Notes: generated by a model from the letters alone, not told the origin. A stretch of DNA of 37,211 bases from Gammaproteobacteria bacterium (GCA_013003425.1 JABDJB010000064.1:1-37211); one strand, 5' to 3'. Positions 1 through 8,831 are shown, counted from the stretch's first letter. Made by a program: numbers and translations.

Positions 1-1
1 G

Positions 2-3000
2 CTCACAAATCAAACTGCCGGCAATATCGTGCGTATCGCGGCGCCGACGGTGCAGTTGCTGCCCGGCTCCAACGAAGCCGGCAACTTTGGTGCCACGTCG
101 CAGCCGGTCATCACCGAGATGCAATGGAACGACAGCGGCCAGCTGCTGGCGACCATCGACGCGGAAGGCAATGTTGTTGCCAACAGCTACTACCCGGCCA
201 ACGATCCCGACGGCGATGGCGTTCCGAGTGTCACTCCGCTGGGCGATCCAGGCACCGCTGCAACCGGTTACGTGGAAACGTCAACTCGCGATGCCGCCAA
301 TTCGCCCCGACGCACCAGCCCGGTACCGCCGGTGCAGCTCGAGACGCACTTCAGCTACGACGCGGTCGGCAACATCATCGCCACACGTAATCCACGTGGC
401 GTGGTGACAACCGTCGAGGTCAACCAGCTCAACGAACCGGTGGTGATCACCCGCGGCGCTGATGTGACCGAGGCCGCCGCCTCGGGCCAGCTGATCACGG
501 GAGAGGCACCGTTCGCCTACCAGCTGCGCAACACCTACGATTACAATGGCCGGGTGATCCTGCGCGAGATCGAGAACCGCGACGGTAACACCGCTGGCGT
601 AGGCGGATTTGTCGGGTACGGCTTTACCTACGACATACTCAACCGCCTGGTGACCAGGACCGTTGAGATTGACAGTGACACCACCCTGGTTACCCAGTAC
701 CGCTACGACGCCAACGAGAACCTGGTGTCGGTCACTCAGCCTGAAGGCAATGAGACCCGCAGCGTTTACGACGAACGAGACCTGTTGTTCACGGCCACCC
801 GCGGTTTCGGCTCGCCCGATACATCGACCACACAGCGTGACTACGACCTCAACGGCAACCCGGAGCGCTTCATCGATGCCGCCGACAACGACGGCGACAG
901 TGATCCGGAGCAGACCATCACTGCCTACGACGGTTTCGACCGGGTGATCCAGGTGACCGACGCGCTGGGAAACTTCATACAGACCAGCTACGACCCGGCT
1001 TCGAACGCTGTACAGCAGCAGGTTTTCGGTCACCCTCCGGATTCGCCCGGTAGCGCGCCAACTCCGCTGCGCGATACGCGTACCGCCCACGATGAGCTGA
1101 ACCGGGTCTTCCAGACGGACCAGGCGCTGTTTCTCGCAGCCGGCTATACCACGCTCAACCCGGTCAACCTTCTCGACGACAACAGCGACGGCTTTGTCAC
1201 GGACCGCTTTGAATATGACGCGCTGTCGCGGCCAACCTTCCGGGTGGAAGACGACGGCGAAGTCACACAGACGGTCTACGACGGCGCCAGCCGGATGATC
1301 TCCACCATCGATGCGCTCGGCAACCGCACTGATATGCAGTACGACCAGAACTCCAATGTAGTACTGAGCAGCAGCGTCGAGCTGTCACCCGAAGCGCTGG
1401 TACCCGATGAGACGTTTACCACGCGTAATGTCTACGACCAGCTCGACCGCCTCGTGCGCACCACCGACAACATCGGCCAGACCAGCTATTACAGCTACGA
1501 CTCGCGCGACAACCTGATCGACAGCCGCGACGCGCAGGCCGCGACGCTGCCCGACCCGCTGGGTGTCTTTCCTGGCGACATCAATGTTCCGGGCAACTCG
1601 ACAACGTATGTGTATGACGGGCTCGACCGGCGCATCCAGGCCATCTATGACCTGCGTGTGGGAGGCAGCGGCGACGGCGCGCTGGATACTTCGAACCCCG
1701 CCAACCCGGATGGCCAGGTAACCCGCGGCTACACTTACGATGGCAACTCACGGCTGACAGGCATGAGCGACGACAAAGGTAATACAACGTCGTTCGGCTA
1801 CGATGCGCTGGACCGGCGCATTTCGCAGGCGAATGCCGATTTGACCGCGCATGCCTACAGCTATGACGGCGACGACAACCTGGTACAAAGCGTCGACCCG
1901 AACGCCTCGGTGGTGATCAATACCTACGATGCCATCAACCGGCTGGTGCAGGTGGACATCAGCCGCGGCAGTGGCGTGGCTGGCACCACGCGACAGACTT
2001 ATTCTTATGACGGACTGTCGCGGCTGACCGCCAGCAGTGATGACAACGGGGATGCAGGCACCCTGCTGCAGCAGACCGAACTGGTTTACGACTCGCTGTC
2101 ACGCGTGCTGGAAGAACGCCAGAACGGCAAACCCGTTTCGCGCACCTTTTCCGGTGACGGCGACAAGCTCAGCTGCACCTATCCCGGCGGGCGGACTCTC
2201 ACCCACACCTACGATGCCATCGACCGGGTCAAACTGACCAGCGATGGAGGCGGTCTGATCACCGACAGCAACTGGATCGGGCCCGGCTACCGCGAACTGC
2301 GCCGGCTGGCAGGTAACGGCACATCGCTGAGCTATCTCGATGAGACTGATTCGATCGATGTCGGTTATGACGGCATCAAGCGGGTTGTAGCGCAGCAGTG
2401 CCTGCTGGCCGACGGCACCACGGCTTTCATGGACCGCGGCTATGACTACAACCGCGCCAACCAGCGCCTCAGTGAGCATCGCTTCGACGATGGCAATCTC
2501 AGCGACGAATACGTCTATGACTCGCTTTACCGCATCACGACGACCCGGCTGGACCAGGCCGGCATGCGCGGTCCCGGGGCAACGCGTGGCGTCGATGAGA
2601 TCACCTACCAGCTCGACGGCGTCGGCAACCGCACTGAGGTGATCGCGACGGTCGACCCGACCATCGTCGATATCGATGGCGACGGCCTGGTCGGCGCTGC
2701 TGACAACTGCCTCGAAGTGGCAAATCCGGACCAGCGTGACACTGACAGCGACGGCTATGGCAATCTCTGCGATGGCGACGTCGACAACAGCGGCGCAGTC
2801 GATCTGCAGGACCTGGCGATATTCCGCATATTTTTCCTGAGCCCGGGTGACCTCGACACCGATCTCAACGGTGACGGCTCCACGGACCTGCTCGATCTCG
2901 CCATCCTGCGGGCACTGTTCCTGAAAGCGCCCGGCCCGTCCGGTGCCGCCGGCCCCGGCATTGCAGGTCCGCTGGTCGATAGCTACACCAGCAACGAGAT

Positions 3001-4267
3001 GAACGAATACGACGAGATCACAGGCGCTACGCGCACGCACGACGAAAATGGCAATTTGCTAACCGATGGCACGCGGACATTCAGCTACGATTATCGCGAT
3101 CGATTGGTCAGCGTCAGTGACGGCAGCCGTGGGCCACTCAGTAATTATCTTTATTACGCCGACAACCGCCGCGCCGCGAAAGACGCCGGCGGTGCCACGA
3201 CCAGCTATTACTACTACGGCTGGCAGCCCGTCGAGGAACGCAATGCGGCCGACCAGACGATCATCACCTACGTGTGGGGGCCAGGCGATATTGACGAGCT
3301 GGTGCAGTTCGAACGCTCGACCATTCATCCGCTCGGCGCCGGCACGTTCTTTGCTCATCAAAACGTCCGGTCTGACGTAGTGTCGCTGACCGATGCCGCC
3401 GGTAACCTCGCCGAAACTTATCGTTACGACGACTTCGGCAATGTCGAGGCGCCGTCGGCGCTGGGCAATGAGTTCCTGTTCCAGGGCCGCCGCTTTGACG
3501 CCGACACCGGTCTCTATTACTTCCGCAACCGCTATCACGATCCGGTCACCGGGCGGTTCCTGCAGCGGGATCCTGTTTCCTCAGATCTGGACCTCGGAAA
3601 TCGTTATGCCTTCGTCGCCAATCAACCAGCATCACTTCGCGATCCGTTAGGTTTAGACCCGGAGTTTTATGATCCTGATCGCGAGCTTACAAGCCGATAC
3701 GCAGATTTTGCACTGTCAGAAGCTGGAGATGAAGTGACTGAAAAAGCCCTCACAAAAGTGGGGGAATCATTAGGCCAAGCCATAGGTAGAAAAGTAAAGA
3801 AAAAAATACAAGGGAAAATCATTGGCGGTGCGGCAACCGGTGGCCTATATGCTATCTATGATTTCGTCAATGATGCAGCGGAGGCCTCTAAGCAGTATCG
3901 TGAACTGGCTGTTTCAACGTATTACGATTATATCTCAGCCAGCGATCCTGAATGGGAGCAACGCGCCAAGGAAGAGCGCGCTCGTTACAACGCAGAAATC
4001 GAAAGATGGCAAGACTGTCTTGAGGAAAAAAGACTTAAAGAAGCAGATGAAAAATTTAGCGAAATGATGGCATTGACTGTTCGATCCTACCAACAAGAGA
4101 ACGCGCCACCGACGCCTCGGAGCCCAGAGCCAGACAATCCGTTACCTGAAAATGATCAATCACCGGACCTCGACGAAGAACTGCGCAAGCGAATGAGCGG
4201 CAGCTCCCGGAAAGGCAAATCGCTGGCAGAACGACTAAGAGGCGTGGAATCCCATGCCGTTGAGTAA
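2..4267 (+). CDS. RHS/YD-repeat surface protein, 5'-truncated by the window
   Basis: The frame is open from base 2, so the gene almost certainly begins upstream; the GTG at base 29 is only the first possible start seen here. The protein is a long array of YD repeats (many copies of YDxxxR/N-L patterns) ending in an RHS core signature around bases 3480-3655 (RFDADTGLYYFRNRYHD, then GRFLQRDP and a DPLGLD end). Residues about 880-972, counted from base 29, hold Asp/Asn-rich calcium-binding loops of thrombospondin type 3 and dockerin I character. After the DPLG boundary the tail of about 200 residues is Lys/Glu-rich and coded by clearly AT-richer DNA. RHS proteins are large secreted or surface proteins that often carry exchangeable C-terminal effectors. 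I recognise no toxin fold in this tail and see no same-strand immunity gene after it. Family is sure; function of the tail is unknown. Confidence 0.9.
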   Translation, partial: LTNQTAGNIVRIAAPTVQLLPGSNEAGNFGATSQPVITEMQWNDSGQLLATIDAEGNVVANSYYPANDPDGDGVPSVTPLGDPGTAATGYVETSTRDAANSPRRTSPVPPVQLETHFSYDAVGNIIATRNPRGVVTTVEVNQLNEPVVITRGADVTEAAASGQLITGEAPFAYQLRNTYDYNGRVILREIENRDGNTAGVGGFVGYGFTYDILNRLVTRTVEIDSDTTLVTQYRYDANENLVSVTQPEGNETRSVYDERDLLFTATRGFGSPDTSTTQRDYDLNGNPERFIDAADNDGDSDPEQTITAYDGFDRVIQVTDALGNFIQTSYDPASNAVQQQVFGHPPDSPGSAPTPLRDTRTAHDELNRVFQTDQALFLAAGYTTLNPVNLLDDNSDGFVTDRFEYDALSRPTFRVEDDGEVTQTVYDGASRMISTIDALGNRTDMQYDQNSNVVLSSSVELSPEALVPDETFTTRNVYDQLDRLVRTTDNIGQTSYYSYDSRDNLIDSRDAQAATLPDPLGVFPGDINVPGNSTTYVYDGLDRRIQAIYDLRVGGSGDGALDTSNPANPDGQVTRGYTYDGNSRLTGMSDDKGNTTSFGYDALDRRISQANADLTAHAYSYDGDDNLVQSVDPNASVVINTYDAINRLVQVDISRGSGVAGTTRQTYSYDGLSRLTASSDDNGDAGTLLQQTELVYDSLSRVLEERQNGKPVSRTFSGDGDKLSCTYPGGRTLTHTYDAIDRVKLTSDGGGLITDSNWIGPGYRELRRLAGNGTSLSYLDETDSIDVGYDGIKRVVAQQCLLADGTTAFMDRGYDYNRANQRLSEHRFDDGNLSDEYVYDSLYRITTTRLDQAGMRGPGATRGVDEITYQLDGVGNRTEVIATVDPTIVDIDGDGLVGAADNCLEVANPDQRDTDSDGYGNLCDGDVDNSGAVDLQDLAIFRIFFLSPGDLDTDLNGDGSTDLLDLAILRALFLKAPGPSGAAGPGIAGPLVDSYTSNEMNEYDEITGATRTHDENGNLLTDGTRTFSYDYRDRLVSVSDGSRGPLSNYLYYADNRRAAKDAGGATTSYYYYGWQPVEERNAADQTIITYVWGPGDIDELVQFERSTIHPLGAGTFFAHQNVRSDVVSLTDAAGNLAETYRYDDFGNVEAPSALGNEFLFQGRRFDADTGLYYFRNRYHDPVTGRFLQRDPVSSDLDLGNRYAFVANQPASLRDPLGLDPEFYDPDRELTSRYADFALSEAGDEVTEKALTKVGESLGQAIGRKVKKKIQGKIIGGAATGGLYAIYDFVNDAAEASKQYRELAVSTYYDYISASDPEWEQRAKEERARYNAEIERWQDCLEEKRLKEADEKFSEMMALTVRSYQQENAPPTPRSPEPDNPLPENDQSPDLDEELRKRMSGSSRKGKSLAERLRGVESHAVE

Positions 4268-4275
4268 TTGAGAAT

Positions 4276-4309
4276 AATTGGGGTCAGACCGAGATTATTT
4301 GTAACAATC
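4276..4309 (+). repeat. REP-like repeat, family A, left copy
   Basis: The core GGGGTCAGACCGAGATTATT (4280-4299) is followed by TTGTAACAAT-like sequence that also continues in the right-hand copies. The stop codon of the transposase (4295-4297, minus strand) lies inside this repeat, so gene and repeat form one unit. Confidence 0.75.
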
Positions 4310-5002
4310 GTCGACCGGGCGCTTTCGCGGGCGCCCGGCCTTGCCCGGCCGCACTGAGCGGCCAAGCATGGCTTCAACCTGGTCCCTGAACCTGTCGTTA
4401 CCCAGTACCCGGCACGAGTTGGTTACTGTCCTGATCTGATCCAACTCGTCTGGGGATAGGCTATCGGCAAACAAACCCCGGTAAGCATGCCGCCGTTCCT
4501 CATCGGACTGACCAAGGCATTGATATACCGAGTGCGGCACGACAATGGGGTCACCTTTGCCGTTTGCGTTGCACTGGTAGCTCGACCATAGATACTCCGC
4601 AGGATGGCGCACCATCCCGGCTCTGACCGGATTCAGTTCGATATAGCGGTGACAGGTCAATAAGTAGCGGTCCGTTTGTACCAGGCTCGCCTTGTAGCGT
4701 GCCTGCCACAACGTGCCCGTCCGGTTGTAGCGCTTGTTTATCGGCTGCACATAGTGCCGCCCTATCACCTGCATCAGCAAGGGAATCGACCTTTCATTTC
4801 CTGGCGAAACCAACAGGTGCGTGTGGTTGGTCATCAGAACATACGCATGCACCGGGCAGTCGTGCTGCTGCGAGGCAGCACGGAGCACCTGCAAATAGAG
4901 TTCGTAATCTGCTGTCTCGAAGAATGTGGGCTGCCGATCGACGCCACGCTGAATAACGTGTTGAGGGATTCCGGGTATGAAATAGCGTGGCGGGCGCGGC
5001 AA
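4295..5002 (-). CDS. REP-associated tyrosine transposase (Y1_Tnp, IS200-like)
   Basis: The 235-residue protein belongs to the Y1/HUH single-strand DNA transposase superfamily, in the RAYT branch. The metal-binding HUH pair is H60 and H62 in MTNHTHLLV, and the catalytic tyrosine is expected to be Y120 in RYIELNPVRAGM. The N-terminus (MPRPPRYFIPGIPQHVIQRG) is the usual one for the family, which supports the TTG at 5002 as start; no in-frame ATG lies nearby upstream. An ATG 28 bases upstream is in another frame. The C-terminus is Arg/Lys-rich (PGKAGRPRKRP). RAYTs bind and cut REP hairpins as single strands and are thought to spread them. The gene stops within its left repeat and faces the RHS gene convergently. 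It looks intact. Confidence 0.88.
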   Translation of the reverse strand: MPRPPRYFIPGIPQHVIQRGVDRQPTFFETADYELYLQVLRAASQQHDCPVHAYVLMTNHTHLLVSPGNERSIPLLMQVIGRHYVQPINKRYNRTGTLWQARYKASLVQTDRYLLTCHRYIELNPVRAGMVRHPAEYLWSSYQCNANGKGDPIVVPHSVYQCLGQSDEERRHAYRGLFADSLSPDELDQIRTVTNSCRVLGNDRFRDQVEAMLGRSVRPGKAGRPRKRPVDDCYK

Positions 5003-5081
5003 TTGGGCAGTCCGGTCGGGTTTGCGTCATTACAGGGCCTGCGTGGCTTGCACACCAGCCGGAAATCACACTGGTTGAGGC

Positions 5082-5155
5082 AATTGTGGCGAATAATCCC
5101 GGTCTGACCCCGATTAGTAATTGTGACGAATAATCTCGGTCTGACCCCGATTAGT
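5082..5155 (-). repeat. REP-like repeat, family A, tandem pair (period 37)
   Basis: Two abutting 37-base copies occupy 5082-5118 and 5119-5155. Each contains GGTCTGACCCCGATTAGT and is inverted relative to the copy at 4276. By eye they differ at two positions (GGC/GAC and CCC/CTC). They lie just upstream of the transposase on its own strand. Confidence 0.8.
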
Positions 5156-5227
5156 ACATTTCACGATTGACGGCTTTCGTCAGCAGGCTAACCCTGTACT
5201 CAGGTCCAGTTCGCGCGAACTGCGCGC

Positions 5228-5233
5228 AAGGAG
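5228..5233 (+). promoter_or_regulatory. Ribosome binding site of the YbaK-like gene
   Basis: AAGGAG is a near-perfect Shine-Dalgarno sequence. It lies 6 bases before the ATG at 5240 but only 3 before the in-frame GTG at 5237, so it favours the ATG as start. Confidence 0.7.
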
Positions 5234-5239
5234 TACGTG

Positions 5240-5710
5240 ATGACCATTCCTGCAAGAGTCTTGGACTATGTCGAAGAGAAAAAGGTCGATTGCACCGTGG
5301 TGCCCCATCCCCGTTCGGAATCCAGCCTGGAGACCGCCCACTCCGCCCATATCAGTGGCGAACAGCTGGCAAAGGCCGTGCTGCTGACAGCGTCCGACAG
5401 CTACGTGCTGGCGGTACTGCCGGCAAGTCACGAATTACAGATCTCACGGGCAGAGGACTATTTCGGCACCGATCTGAAGCTGGCGCCGGAAAGTGACCTG
5501 CCGCAGGCATTCGACGACTGCACGCCGGGCGCAGTGCCCGCACTGGGCGGCGCTTACGGCATCAAGACGATTGTCGACAAGATGCTGACGATGCGATCGG
5601 ACGTCTATTTTGAGGCTGGTGATCACGAGGACCTGATTCGCGTCAGCAGCAAGGGCTTTCGTGAGCTGATGGCGGATGCCGATTACGCTCACATCAGCGA
5701 GCACAAGTAA
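5240..5710 (+). CDS. YbaK/prolyl-tRNA deacylase-domain protein
   Basis: The 156-residue protein fits a stand-alone YbaK/aminoacyl-tRNA editing domain (usual length 150-180). Members hydrolyse mischarged aminoacyl-tRNAs such as Cys- or Ala-tRNA(Pro) in the cytoplasm. Visible family features are the early HPRSESSLETAH segment, the LAKAVLL strand with the conserved lysine, and a Gly-rich turn near residues 105-115 (PALGGAYG). The specificity (YbaK, ProXp-ala or another) cannot be told from sequence by eye. The N-terminal IPARVLDYVEEKKVDCTVV matches the family fold, so the gene is full-length. It stands alone, between RAYT unit 1 and a convergent gene at 5859. Confidence 0.82.
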   Translation: MTIPARVLDYVEEKKVDCTVVPHPRSESSLETAHSAHISGEQLAKAVLLTASDSYVLAVLPASHELQISRAEDYFGTDLKLAPESDLPQAFDDCTPGAVPALGGAYGIKTIVDKMLTMRSDVYFEAGDHEDLIRVSSKGFRELMADADYAHISEHK

Positions 5711-5762
5711 CAGCACCGGCCGCTGAACGGATTTACTCCGGCAGCCGGCAGGTACCTGGGGA

Positions 5763-5787
5763 TTGATGCCGCCAACGCCGGCATCAA
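5763..5787. terminator. Stem-loop between convergent genes, candidate bidirectional terminator
   Basis: A perfect 9-base inverted repeat (TTGATGCCG / CGGCATCAA) encloses a 7-base loop. GGG before it and CCC after it could extend the stem with a small bulge. It lies between the ends of the YbaK-like gene and the convergent gene at 5859. There is no T-run on either side, so it is not a classical intrinsic terminator. Confidence 0.35.
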
Positions 5788-5858
5788 CTCCCTGTCATGC
5801 AGGCGCGGTGCAAAGCCGATTCTGCCATCGGGGTGTTGTGACCGCTGCCCGGATAAAC

Positions 5859-7445
5859 CTAGTGTGCCGTCGGCCTGGCGACCCACTCGCGGTCCCAGGA
5901 GGTGACTTCGTAGCGTGAAGTCATCGGGAAACCCGGTGGGCGCATGTGTTCGAGCCGTTTGTCGAAACTGATCCTGGTGCGAAACCGCGGCTCGGTGGCC
6001 GACACGGTACCGGCGCTGATGCTGCCGTAGATGGCCAGCAAACCGTCCGGGCCGCGACGGTAGCCACGCACCGCGAAACGGCCCCTGGCATAGATGGAGC
6101 CGTGTATGGTCAGGTCCCCTTCGCCGGTCACGTCCGCAGCGGCAATTTCGACGTCGCGATCGGACACCAGCCCGAGGAAGTCGTCGCTGTCAGCGAAACG
6201 TTCCGGGTGTCGCGAGTAGACCAGGTCACCTTCGATGACGACCTTGCGCGGTGAATACACCAGCACCCGGCCGCGCACGGTCCCGCTCACATACAATCTC
6301 GCCCTGCGCCCTGCCAAGAGGTAAATCTCGTCGCCGATGTCGCGGCGTTCCTCGAAGCTGTCACGTCCCGCCCTGCTCCAGCCATAGGTTCCATCCGCGT
6401 GAAAACGAATGCGCGTGTCGCTGGTTAAACGATGGATAAGCCCCTCATCGACATGGCGGTCTTCAGGAAACGGCAGGAAACGGTCCGGCAGCCTGATAGC
6501 TTTCACCCCCGTCTCCAGCCCGCCGAGAAAAATATCATCGTGATGCACGCGGCCCTCGCTGTCCAGATTCACTCCGCGCGCGGCTACCGAAACCTTGCCG
6601 TGAAAACGAGGCCGACCGTCGCGCGACGACAACAGGTTGATGCTGGTATTGGAATGAAAACGACCGTCCATTTCGTCGCGGTGAATCTGCACTTGCGGAT
6701 CCCAGCGACCGACAAACTGCGTGAAGTTGGAAAACGCCAGCCGCCGCATCGTGAGCTCCGTCGTCATATGACTGCCATCCTCGAACTTGCTCACCTCGAC
6801 CGTCACACGCTCAATCTCCGTGTTGCCGCGTATATCGTCGCGACGTATGCGGGCGGTATATTCCTGGCCGCGATGCTTCCAGGACACTTGCTGCAGGTCA
6901 GGCGGCATGCGTGCAATCTGGTCCTGCAGCTTATCGATGCGCTGTTCCAGCATACGCCGCTCTCTTGCCGCCAGCGCAAACTTTGCAACCGGCTCGGCTA
7001 CCGGCTCCGGTGGCGCGCCTGGCACTTCTGCATCGCTTGCGCCGGTTGTCGTGACTATCGCTTCGGCCTGCACCGGGGCGGGGGCGGCGGCCGCCTGCCT
7101 GACCGCCTGCCTGACCGCCGGCCTTACTGATGCCGGCTGCTGCCGGGCCGGTCGCGCCGGCGGCGGCGCAGGCTGCGACGGTGACGCGGTTGCCGGCTCA
7201 GGCGGCGACTGTGCCACGCTTTTCTCGGGCACCACAGCCGGCGCACTGGCAACAGACACGCGTTCGCGCTTCTCCAGGCCTTCCTCGCTCAGCGTGGGCT
7301 GAATACTTACTGTCAGCAAGCGCGTGTAGATAGAGGGGTCGAACTCAAAAGTGACGAACAACGCCACCGCGACAAAAGCAATCACATGGACAGCCGATGA
7401 CAGGCCTAATGCGATTGGAAACGAGCGGTTTGTTCTGGTTGCCAT
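5859..7445 (-). CDS. TonB-like N-terminal anchor, proline-rich membrane protein of unknown function
   Basis: From the chosen ATG (7445) the protein has 528 residues. It has a short basic N-terminus and one transmembrane segment near residues 9-32 (FPIALGLSSAVHVIAFVAVA), followed by a Pro/Ala-rich spacer of about 100 residues, a layout like TonB or TolA. A coiled-coil patch follows (ERRMLEQRIDKLQDQIARM), then a large beta-rich domain. Its final third (VSGTVRGRVLVYSPRKVVIEGDLVY, and GDLTIHGSIYARGRF) repeats short beta-helix-like coils. These recall DUF4900/bactofilin-like segments, but I do not recognise the family with confidence. An in-frame ATG at 7502 is an alternative start; the ATG at 7445 has GGA seven bases upstream. 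Probably inner-membrane anchored with the bulk in the periplasm. The gene is monocistronic as far as can be seen. Confidence 0.7.
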   Translation of the reverse strand: MATRTNRSFPIALGLSSAVHVIAFVAVALFVTFEFDPSIYTRLLTVSIQPTLSEEGLEKRERVSVASAPAVVPEKSVAQSPPEPATASPSQPAPPPARPARQQPASVRPAVRQAVRQAAAAPAPVQAEAIVTTTGASDAEVPGAPPEPVAEPVAKFALAARERRMLEQRIDKLQDQIARMPPDLQQVSWKHRGQEYTARIRRDDIRGNTEIERVTVEVSKFEDGSHMTTELTMRRLAFSNFTQFVGRWDPQVQIHRDEMDGRFHSNTSINLLSSRDGRPRFHGKVSVAARGVNLDSEGRVHHDDIFLGGLETGVKAIRLPDRFLPFPEDRHVDEGLIHRLTSDTRIRFHADGTYGWSRAGRDSFEERRDIGDEIYLLAGRRARLYVSGTVRGRVLVYSPRKVVIEGDLVYSRHPERFADSDDFLGLVSDRDVEIAAADVTGEGDLTIHGSIYARGRFAVRGYRRGPDGLLAIYGSISAGTVSATEPRFRTRISFDKRLEHMRPPGFPMTSRYEVTSWDREWVARPTAH

Positions 7446-7646
7446 GTCGTTGTGTCCGGCCGCCACTGGTGCTGCACCGATCTGTTTCAGCAGCTTAGCC
7501 ATCGCCTGCCAGCATCTCCAGAATGGCGCGGTATATTGTTGAATGTGAGATGAAAACCGCGCCAGCAAGGATCGATGCCGCGCAACCGTTTGGCAAATTT
7601 GGCGGCGCCTGTTCCGTCGAGCCGCGCGTCACCGCCGCATCACCGG

Positions 7647-8831
7647 TCAGGGGACGATCTTGTGAATGTCGCCTGACACGAATGAGATGACGTAAAGCTC
7701 GCCGGCGCTGTCGCGGGCAAACGAGACAATGGACAGGTTCGTCTCGGCGATCAATTCGTTAGCGAAACCACTCTGAGTCTGCTCAAGGGCCCAGATGTTG
7801 CCGGTAATGAAATCACCGTAGACAAACTTGCCTACCAGGTCGGGAATGGCGCTGCCACGGTAGACCAGCCCGCCCGTGATCGATTGCGCGCTATCGCGAC
7901 TGAGTTCGGCGATTGGCGTCTCAGTTCCGGAGCGGTCGGGACAACCGGACTCACCACTGAAGCTGGCGCTGCCCTCATAGCAGTTCCAGCCGTAGTTGCC
8001 GCCCGCTACCCCCAGGTTGATTTCCTCGGTGGAATTCTGGCCGACGTCGCCAAAATAGAAATTACCGCTGACTGTGTCCTGATCAAAACGCCACGGGTTG
8101 CGCACGCCGTAAAGAAAAATTTCCGGACGGCCACCGGCGCCGCCGGCAAATGGATTGCCCGACGGAATCGCTACCGCGTTGGGCGTCGTCAGGTCCAATC
8201 GCAAAATCGTGCCAGACAGACTGGCCGTGTTTTGACCGTTACCGCCGGGGTCCCCGCCACCGCCGCCATCGCCCTGACCCCAGTACAGGTTCATCGTGCC
8301 GGGCTCGAACGACAGGTCGCTGCTGTTGTGATTGGTATTTGGCTGCGGCACCGTCAATAGTATTTGCTCGCTGGCGGCATCTATCGTGGCGGTACCCGAA
8401 TTAAAGGCGAAATAGGACAGACGGGCCTCGAGCGGATTGCCTCCGGTATAGGAAACATACATCGCGCCGTTGGCACCGACTTCGGGATGAAACTCAAATG
8501 CCATCAGGCCGTTCTCACTGGCATTGCTGACAACCCGATCGGAAATATTCATTGCCACCTGGGTACCACCACGGCCGGTACCGCTAAACGTATAAATAAT
8601 CCCGCCGCGCTCGGCGACATACCAGCGTCCATCCTGCTCGATCAGGTCGAGCGGCTGGTTGAAGCTTTGACCAGCGAATACCGGTGTGGTGTTCACCGTC
8701 AACTGTGTCGGCGGCGGTGGTGGCTGATTGGGTAGCGCTGGCGGCGGCGTGCCGCCACCGGAGCTGCCACCGCCACAGCTAGTGGCAAACAATGCGGCCA
8801 CGACCATGGTGGCCCGGAGCGGATTTTTCAT
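7647..8831 (-). CDS. PQQ-dependent sugar dehydrogenase family lipoprotein (GSDH/HHIPL beta-propeller)
   Basis: The 394-residue protein starts with a lipoprotein-like signal (MKNPLRATMVVAALFATSC, Cys19), then a Gly/Pro linker, then a glucose/sorbosone dehydrogenase propeller. Family marks are NQPLDLIEQDGRWYVAERGG, NHNSSDLSFEPG, WGQGDGGGGGDPGGNGQN, LYGVRNPWRFD and GDVGQNSTEEIN. Known members oxidise aldoses in the periplasm with PQQ and calcium, although many lipoprotein homologues have no proven substrate. The ATG at 8831 was chosen because it gives a normal signal peptide; the frame also runs 14 codons further upstream. A divergent small gene starts at 8958. Family is firm, substrate unknown. 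Confidence 0.85.
   Translation of the reverse strand: MKNPLRATMVVAALFATSCGGGSSGGGTPPPALPNQPPPPPTQLTVNTTPVFAGQSFNQPLDLIEQDGRWYVAERGGIIYTFSGTGRGGTQVAMNISDRVVSNASENGLMAFEFHPEVGANGAMYVSYTGGNPLEARLSYFAFNSGTATIDAASEQILLTVPQPNTNHNSSDLSFEPGTMNLYWGQGDGGGGGDPGGNGQNTASLSGTILRLDLTTPNAVAIPSGNPFAGGAGGRPEIFLYGVRNPWRFDQDTVSGNFYFGDVGQNSTEEINLGVAGGNYGWNCYEGSASFSGESGCPDRSGTETPIAELSRDSAQSITGGLVYRGSAIPDLVGKFVYGDFITGNIWALEQTQSGFANELIAETNLSIVSFARDSAGELYVISFVSGDIHKIVP

Larger units (their letters stand above)
4276..5155. mobile_element. RAYT unit 1: tyrosine transposase with flanking repeats
   Basis: The transposase gene at 4295-5002 is bracketed by copies of one repeat family. The left copy (4276-4309) reads GGGGTCAGACCGAGATTATT at 4280-4299. 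The right side holds two abutting copies in the opposite orientation (5082-5118 and 5119-5155). This arrangement, with terminal repeats inverted relative to each other around a single Y1 transposase, is what is known for REP-associated tyrosine transposases. I see no target-site duplication, which fits Y1 enzymes. Exact outer ends are inferred from where repeat similarity stops. Confidence 0.7.

Noticed and set aside
281-1090. Long minus-strand frame inside the RHS gene
   Set aside because: It is antisense to in-frame YD repeats and is a by-product of GC-rich codon use; the same holds for 2099-3040 and 3059-3538.
4268-4294. Immunity gene for a possible RHS toxin tail
   Set aside because: Only 27 bases separate the RHS stop from the convergent transposase stop; no gene fits there on the plus strand, and the next plus-strand gene is a YbaK-type protein.
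4794-5069. Frameshifted N-terminal extension of the first RAYT
   Set aside because: An ATG upstream exists in another frame, but the TTG-started protein already has the complete family N-terminus, so no frameshift is needed.
5082-5155. Two-unit CRISPR-like repeat
   Set aside because: The 37-base units abut without spacers and match the transposase end repeat; there are no cas genes. The pair at 20904-20973 was rejected for the same reason.
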